Below the pieces are notes generated by a model. That model did not search any database. It was not told the DNA's origin and saw only the letters and a list, made by a program, of their open reading frames with translations. A stretch of 16,458 nucleotides of DNA from the NCBI GenBank assembly GCA_964356335.1, contig CAYHHI010000062.1, positions 1-16,458 of the forward strand, in the 5' to 3' direction. Of this stretch, positions 13,748 to 16,458 are shown piece by piece. Source of the DNA: CAYHHI01 sp964356335. Its GTDB lineage: Bacteria; Arandabacterota; Arandabacteria; Arandabacterales; Arandabacteraceae. The number at the start of each line of letters is the position of its first letter. The stretch's first letter is position 1. The translations under genes and the position numbers were made by a program.

Positions 13748-14569
13748 GTGAGAAAGACGATCCTATTGCTGGTCTTGATTCTCATTGTGGGCTGCGGCCA
13801 GAATGCTGAGCAGTACACCAAGCGGGCGAACGAATTCCTGAAACAGGGTGACATCGATAAGGCCATCGGCCAATTTGAAAAGGCCGTCAAGGCTGAGCCG
13901 AACAACTATGAGGCCCACAATTCGCTCGGGGCTACGCTCTCGATGCGGGGAGACTTCGCCAGGGCGATCGTGCACTTCAGGAGGGCTGTGGCCGTCAGAG
14001 ACAGTTTCATCGAAGGCCACTACAATCTTGGCAGGGCTCTTACGGAAACGGACGACCTGAGAGGAGCGATTGCGGAATTCAGAAAAGTGGTGCAGCTGGA
14101 TTCCACCTATGCGCTGGCCTATTTCAGCGCAGCCGGAGCCTATCTCAAGCAGGGCATGACCGACAGGGCGATTGATGCGTATAAACTGGCCCTGAGGTTT
14201 GATCCGAATCTGACGCAGGTTTATATGAATCTTGCGGCGACATATGTTGGACTCAAGAACTATGACGAGGCGATAAACACGCTTCTTGATGCCAAAGCCC
14301 GGAATCCTAAGAATGTGGAAATCCCTGCCATGGCCGGAAGGGCAGCTATTCTGAAGAGGGACTTCAGCCGGGCCATCAGTCTCCTCGATGAAGCGACCAA
14401 AATGGATCCCAAGAATCCCGTGTCGAGAAATGATCTTGCCACTGCTTATATGCTCGCTGGGCGGAAAGATGATGCGATAAGCCAGTGGGAGCAAATCCTG
14501 GCTATGAATCCCGACCCCTCGCTTGCGGATATGGTGACGAAGAATATCGAGAGGGCCAGGGCAAAATAG
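13748..14569 (+). CDS. TPR-repeat lipoprotein
   Basis: A 273-residue protein with a lipoprotein signal (MRKTILLLVLILIVGC) whose lipobox IVGC puts the lipidated cysteine at residue 16. It is followed by seven contiguous 34-residue TPR units at 20-53, 54-87, 88-121, 122-155, 156-189, 190-223 and 224-257, then a short helix of 16 residues. TPR consensus positions are clear in most units (for example NNYEAHNSLGATLSMRGDF and AIDAYKLALRFDPN). TPR arrays are protein-interaction scaffolds; the specific partner is not evident. It would sit on the outer face of the cytoplasmic membrane or, in a diderm, possibly in the outer membrane. GTG 13748 is chosen because it has the Shine-Dalgarno site. Its stop lies 5 nt from that of the convergent permease gene. 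Confidence 0.88.
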   Translation: MRKTILLLVLILIVGCGQNAEQYTKRANEFLKQGDIDKAIGQFEKAVKAEPNNYEAHNSLGATLSMRGDFARAIVHFRRAVAVRDSFIEGHYNLGRALTETDDLRGAIAEFRKVVQLDSTYALAYFSAAGAYLKQGMTDRAIDAYKLALRFDPNLTQVYMNLAATYVGLKNYDEAINTLLDAKARNPKNVEIPAMAGRAAILKRDFSRAISLLDEATKMDPKNPVSRNDLATAYMLAGRKDDAISQWEQILAMNPDPSLADMVTKNIERARAK

Positions 14570-14574
14570 GCGGT

Positions 14575-16233
14575 TTAGAGTTTCCACTCCATCCTGTCCA
14601 TCTTCTTCGATGAGACGAGGAGAAACAGGTAAGTGGGAATCGCGGCGCCTGCGGTGACAAGCAGCAAGACAACCCAGCCTGCATCAACCCCGGTCGTCAT
14701 TGCTCCACGCGAAGAGAAAACCCTTAAGGCAAAGCCGGCAGCGACGAGGAAAAGGGTCGCGCCGAACATGAGGATTAAGCGTCCCCAGGTCTTGATCATC
14801 CGCTTCGGTATGTCCCATTCCCAGTCGGCGCAGGAGATGCCTATGAGCAGTCCCAGGCTGGCGCCCAGGGCTGTCAGGCAGGCGGCAAGCCATATCGCCT
14901 TCGGCACAAAGAACCAGTCCACCAAGCCTGCGATTCGGAACGCCACCACAATCGCCGAAACCAGCGGCACGAAAAACGAAGCCGAAACCAGCAGCTTGGC
15001 GAGGAGCTTCTTCAATGATGAGGACGGGGCTATGAGTAACCGCCAGAAAGCGCGGCCGTCTATCACAACGGCGCTCATGGCAAGGTTCATGGAGCCTACG
15101 AAACTGAGGCACAACACCGAATAGAGCAAGACCAGGGGATTGTGCCCGGCAAATCGGCCTTGTCGGCCCATGAAGAATGGCAGCACTCCCATCATTATGG
15201 TCAGGGTCGCGACGGGTGTTATCTGCTGGGGGTCGCGGATAAAAAGATAGGTAGTTGTCTTCAAGATGGAACGCTCCGTCGGCGGGAGCCAGCGCCAGAA
15301 CCCCGCGGAAGTGGATGCCGGCCGCATGCGTTTCGCGCGCTTGGCTTTCTTTCCTGACGGCGCCGTTCGCGTCCAGCCGGCAAGATAGATGCGTTCTGCC
15401 AGCACGATCGACAAGGCAAACATGATCCCGGCCGTCACCACCAGATAAAGCAGAGGCGGCAGGGCTGCTGAGATTCTTGCTGAACTGAGGGAGGTGAGGA
15501 TTTCAGCAGGAAATCGGCTGGGAAGCATCTTGAATAGCGCATTGCCGCCACCGGCGGCAAGAGATTTCATTCTCATACTAAGGTCATGGATCTGCCCGGG
15601 GCTAGAGATTGCAGGCCTCATCGCCTGAAATCCAAGCCATACGCCCAGGCCGATTATTCCGGTCAGCAGGGCGAGGATTTCTCTCACCTTTGCTGCCGGG
15701 ACATATCTCGATATGGCCATGCCGCAGATCGTGCCGATCGAGATGGGTATGGTGATGAAGATCGCAGTCACAACGAACATTGCCGGAAAGAAAATGAGGG
15801 GCGCGTGAAAGGCAAGCCCGTAGCCCATAAGGATTGGAAAGGCAATGAAAAGGGCAACGAAGGATGCCGACACCATGGCCTCGAGGTATTTCACCGCAAA
15901 TACTTTGAGCGTGGGCAGGGGCGCCGCCATCAGAAGATCGAGATCGCTCGAGAGGAAGAAGATGTTCGCGGTCGTCGCTATGTCGAAAACCAAGGCCAGT
16001 ATGAGGATCGCGTTGAAAGTCAGGGTCACTATCACGGCAGCGACTGTGGTTCCAATCTCCTCGTTGCTCTTGAGCACGGTGAAGAATGCGTACGCCCCGA
16101 GGACGAAAAGCACAACCGCCGCGAGGACGGCGCACAAGCCGATGATGCGGGCAGCTCTTCTAGATGCCTGTCCGCGCGTGAATCCGGCAAGTGCGATCTT
16201 AAGCCTGTAAGCGATCAGCTTCCAGAGAGACAT
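14575..16233 (-). CDS. ABC-2 type transporter permease (putative ABC exporter family)
   Basis: A 552-residue integral membrane protein with about 12 predicted helices: roughly 28-53, 62-86, 116-137, 142-172, 183-203 and 258-281, then a basic loop GKKAKRAKR (295-302), then 338-354, 366-390, 408-430, 438-465, 483-507 and 517-541. It resembles the large permease family annotated as putative ABC exporter. A segment DLDLLMAAPLPTLKVFAVKY (98-117) is echoed by FWRLLIAPSSSLKKLLAKLL (396-415), each at the start of a helix pair, suggesting internal duplication. The ATG is 7 nt after the stop of the ATPase gene, so the two form an operon on the - strand. The substrate is unknown; no resistance, bacteriocin or polysaccharide gene is nearby. 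Confidence 0.87.
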   Translation of the reverse strand: MSLWKLIAYRLKIALAGFTRGQASRRAARIIGLCAVLAAVVLFVLGAYAFFTVLKSNEEIGTTVAAVIVTLTFNAILILALVFDIATTANIFFLSSDLDLLMAAPLPTLKVFAVKYLEAMVSASFVALFIAFPILMGYGLAFHAPLIFFPAMFVVTAIFITIPISIGTICGMAISRYVPAAKVREILALLTGIIGLGVWLGFQAMRPAISSPGQIHDLSMRMKSLAAGGGNALFKMLPSRFPAEILTSLSSARISAALPPLLYLVVTAGIMFALSIVLAERIYLAGWTRTAPSGKKAKRAKRMRPASTSAGFWRWLPPTERSILKTTTYLFIRDPQQITPVATLTIMMGVLPFFMGRQGRFAGHNPLVLLYSVLCLSFVGSMNLAMSAVVIDGRAFWRLLIAPSSSLKKLLAKLLVSASFFVPLVSAIVVAFRIAGLVDWFFVPKAIWLAACLTALGASLGLLIGISCADWEWDIPKRMIKTWGRLILMFGATLFLVAAGFALRVFSSRGAMTTGVDAGWVVLLLVTAGAAIPTYLFLLVSSKKMDRMEWKL

Positions 16234-16240
16234 GGTGCAC

Positions 16241-16458
16241 TCACGATGAAAGGAACTTAATCACTTCTTGGTCTTCGGACCCGCCGGTCAGCTCCAGAAA
16301 AACGTCTTCCAGACTCATGACGCCTGCGCCGGACTTGGATTTGAGCTCTGCGATCGACCCGACGGCAACCAGCTTGCCTCTGTTTATGATGCCGACCCTG
16401 TCGCAGACCCGCTCTGCGATCTCGAGGATGTGAGTTGACATGAAGACGGTCTTGCCAC
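16241..16458 (-). CDS. ABC transporter ATP-binding protein, C-terminal end (5' end beyond window)
   Basis: The frame is open to the window edge and gives about 72 residues. They read GKTVFMSTHILEIAERVCDRVGI in two parts, with the H-loop histidine in STH, then IINRGKLVAVGSIAELK and a short C-terminal region typical of ABC-2 exporter ATPases. Walker A, Walker B and the signature motif are outside. The ATG at 16441 is internal and not the gene start. It is the upstream partner of the permease, 7 nt away. Confidence 0.93.
   Translation of the reverse strand, partial: GKTVFMSTHILEIAERVCDRVGIINRGKLVAVGSIAELKSKSGAGVMSLEDVFLELTGGSEDQEVIKFLSS

Noticed and set aside
13763..14587. A 274-codon antisense frame over the TPR gene
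   Set aside because: Mirrors the repeats of the sense gene. The sense product has a lipobox and seven exact 34-residue units.
15586..16260. A 224-codon + strand frame rich in charged residues
   Set aside because: Antisense to membrane helices of the permease; its highly charged composition is the expected complement of hydrophobic codons.
1..16458. Search by eye for tRNA genes, CRISPR arrays, transposases, toxin-antitoxin or defence genes
   Set aside because: None seen. All sizeable stretches are explained by housekeeping genes and the ABC transporter pair, so no new multi-gene system is claimed.

Overview
The window is a bacterial chromosome segment of fairly high GC (roughly 55-60% by eye). 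It consists almost entirely of tightly packed housekeeping genes for translation, RNA processing and protein export. The first 17 intact or partial genes before position 13700 all lie on the + strand with short gaps or 4-nt overlaps, followed by a 51-codon ORF and a TPR lipoprotein gene on the same strand. An ABC transporter pair then runs on the - strand to the right edge. Shine-Dalgarno sites are often strong (GGAGG type), and GTG and TTG starts are common (tgt, def, rsmB, rimM, yraN, the TPR gene). No phage, transposase, CRISPR, tRNA or rRNA gene was seen.

Layout: (1) 1-3313, a Holliday-junction and queuosine block: 3' end of ruvB, a DUF2905 membrane protein, queA, tgt, yajC. (2) 3415-8701, a translation-initiation and 16S methylation block: def, fmt, a DUF116 protein, rsmB, a kinase-less PASTA-repeat membrane protein, rpe. 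(3) 8792-13540, the classic ffh-rpsP-khpA-rimM-trmD-rplS-rnhB-yraN block. (4) 13547-14569, a putative 51-aa membrane microprotein and a seven-TPR lipoprotein. (5) 14575-16458 on the - strand, a large ABC-2 type permease and the end of its ATPase.

Organism: the orders ruvB-DUF2905-queA-tgt-yajC and def-fmt-DUF116-rsmB fit an anaerobic-type bacterium related to Bacillota, Synergistota, the former Deltaproteobacteria or a candidate phylum. Departures from the usual Bacillota order (no secDF after yajC, no stp-prkC-rsgA after rsmB, no ylxM before ffh, no lepB-rbgA after rplS) argue against a typical Clostridia or Bacilli genome. I cannot fix the phylum from sequence alone.

Functionally the genes support tRNA decoding quality (QueA and Tgt for queuosine-34, TrmD for m1G37), N-formylmethionine use (Fmt, Def), 30S maturation (RimM, S16, KhpA, RsmB) and membrane targeting (Ffh, YajC). 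I see no convincing new multi-gene system. The most unusual feature is an in-frame block of 36-nt repeats plus a hairpin that expands Fmt by about 45 residues. Smaller curiosities are the PASTA protein without a kinase, a duplicated permease, a structured gap before rplS, and a 51-aa membrane ORF.
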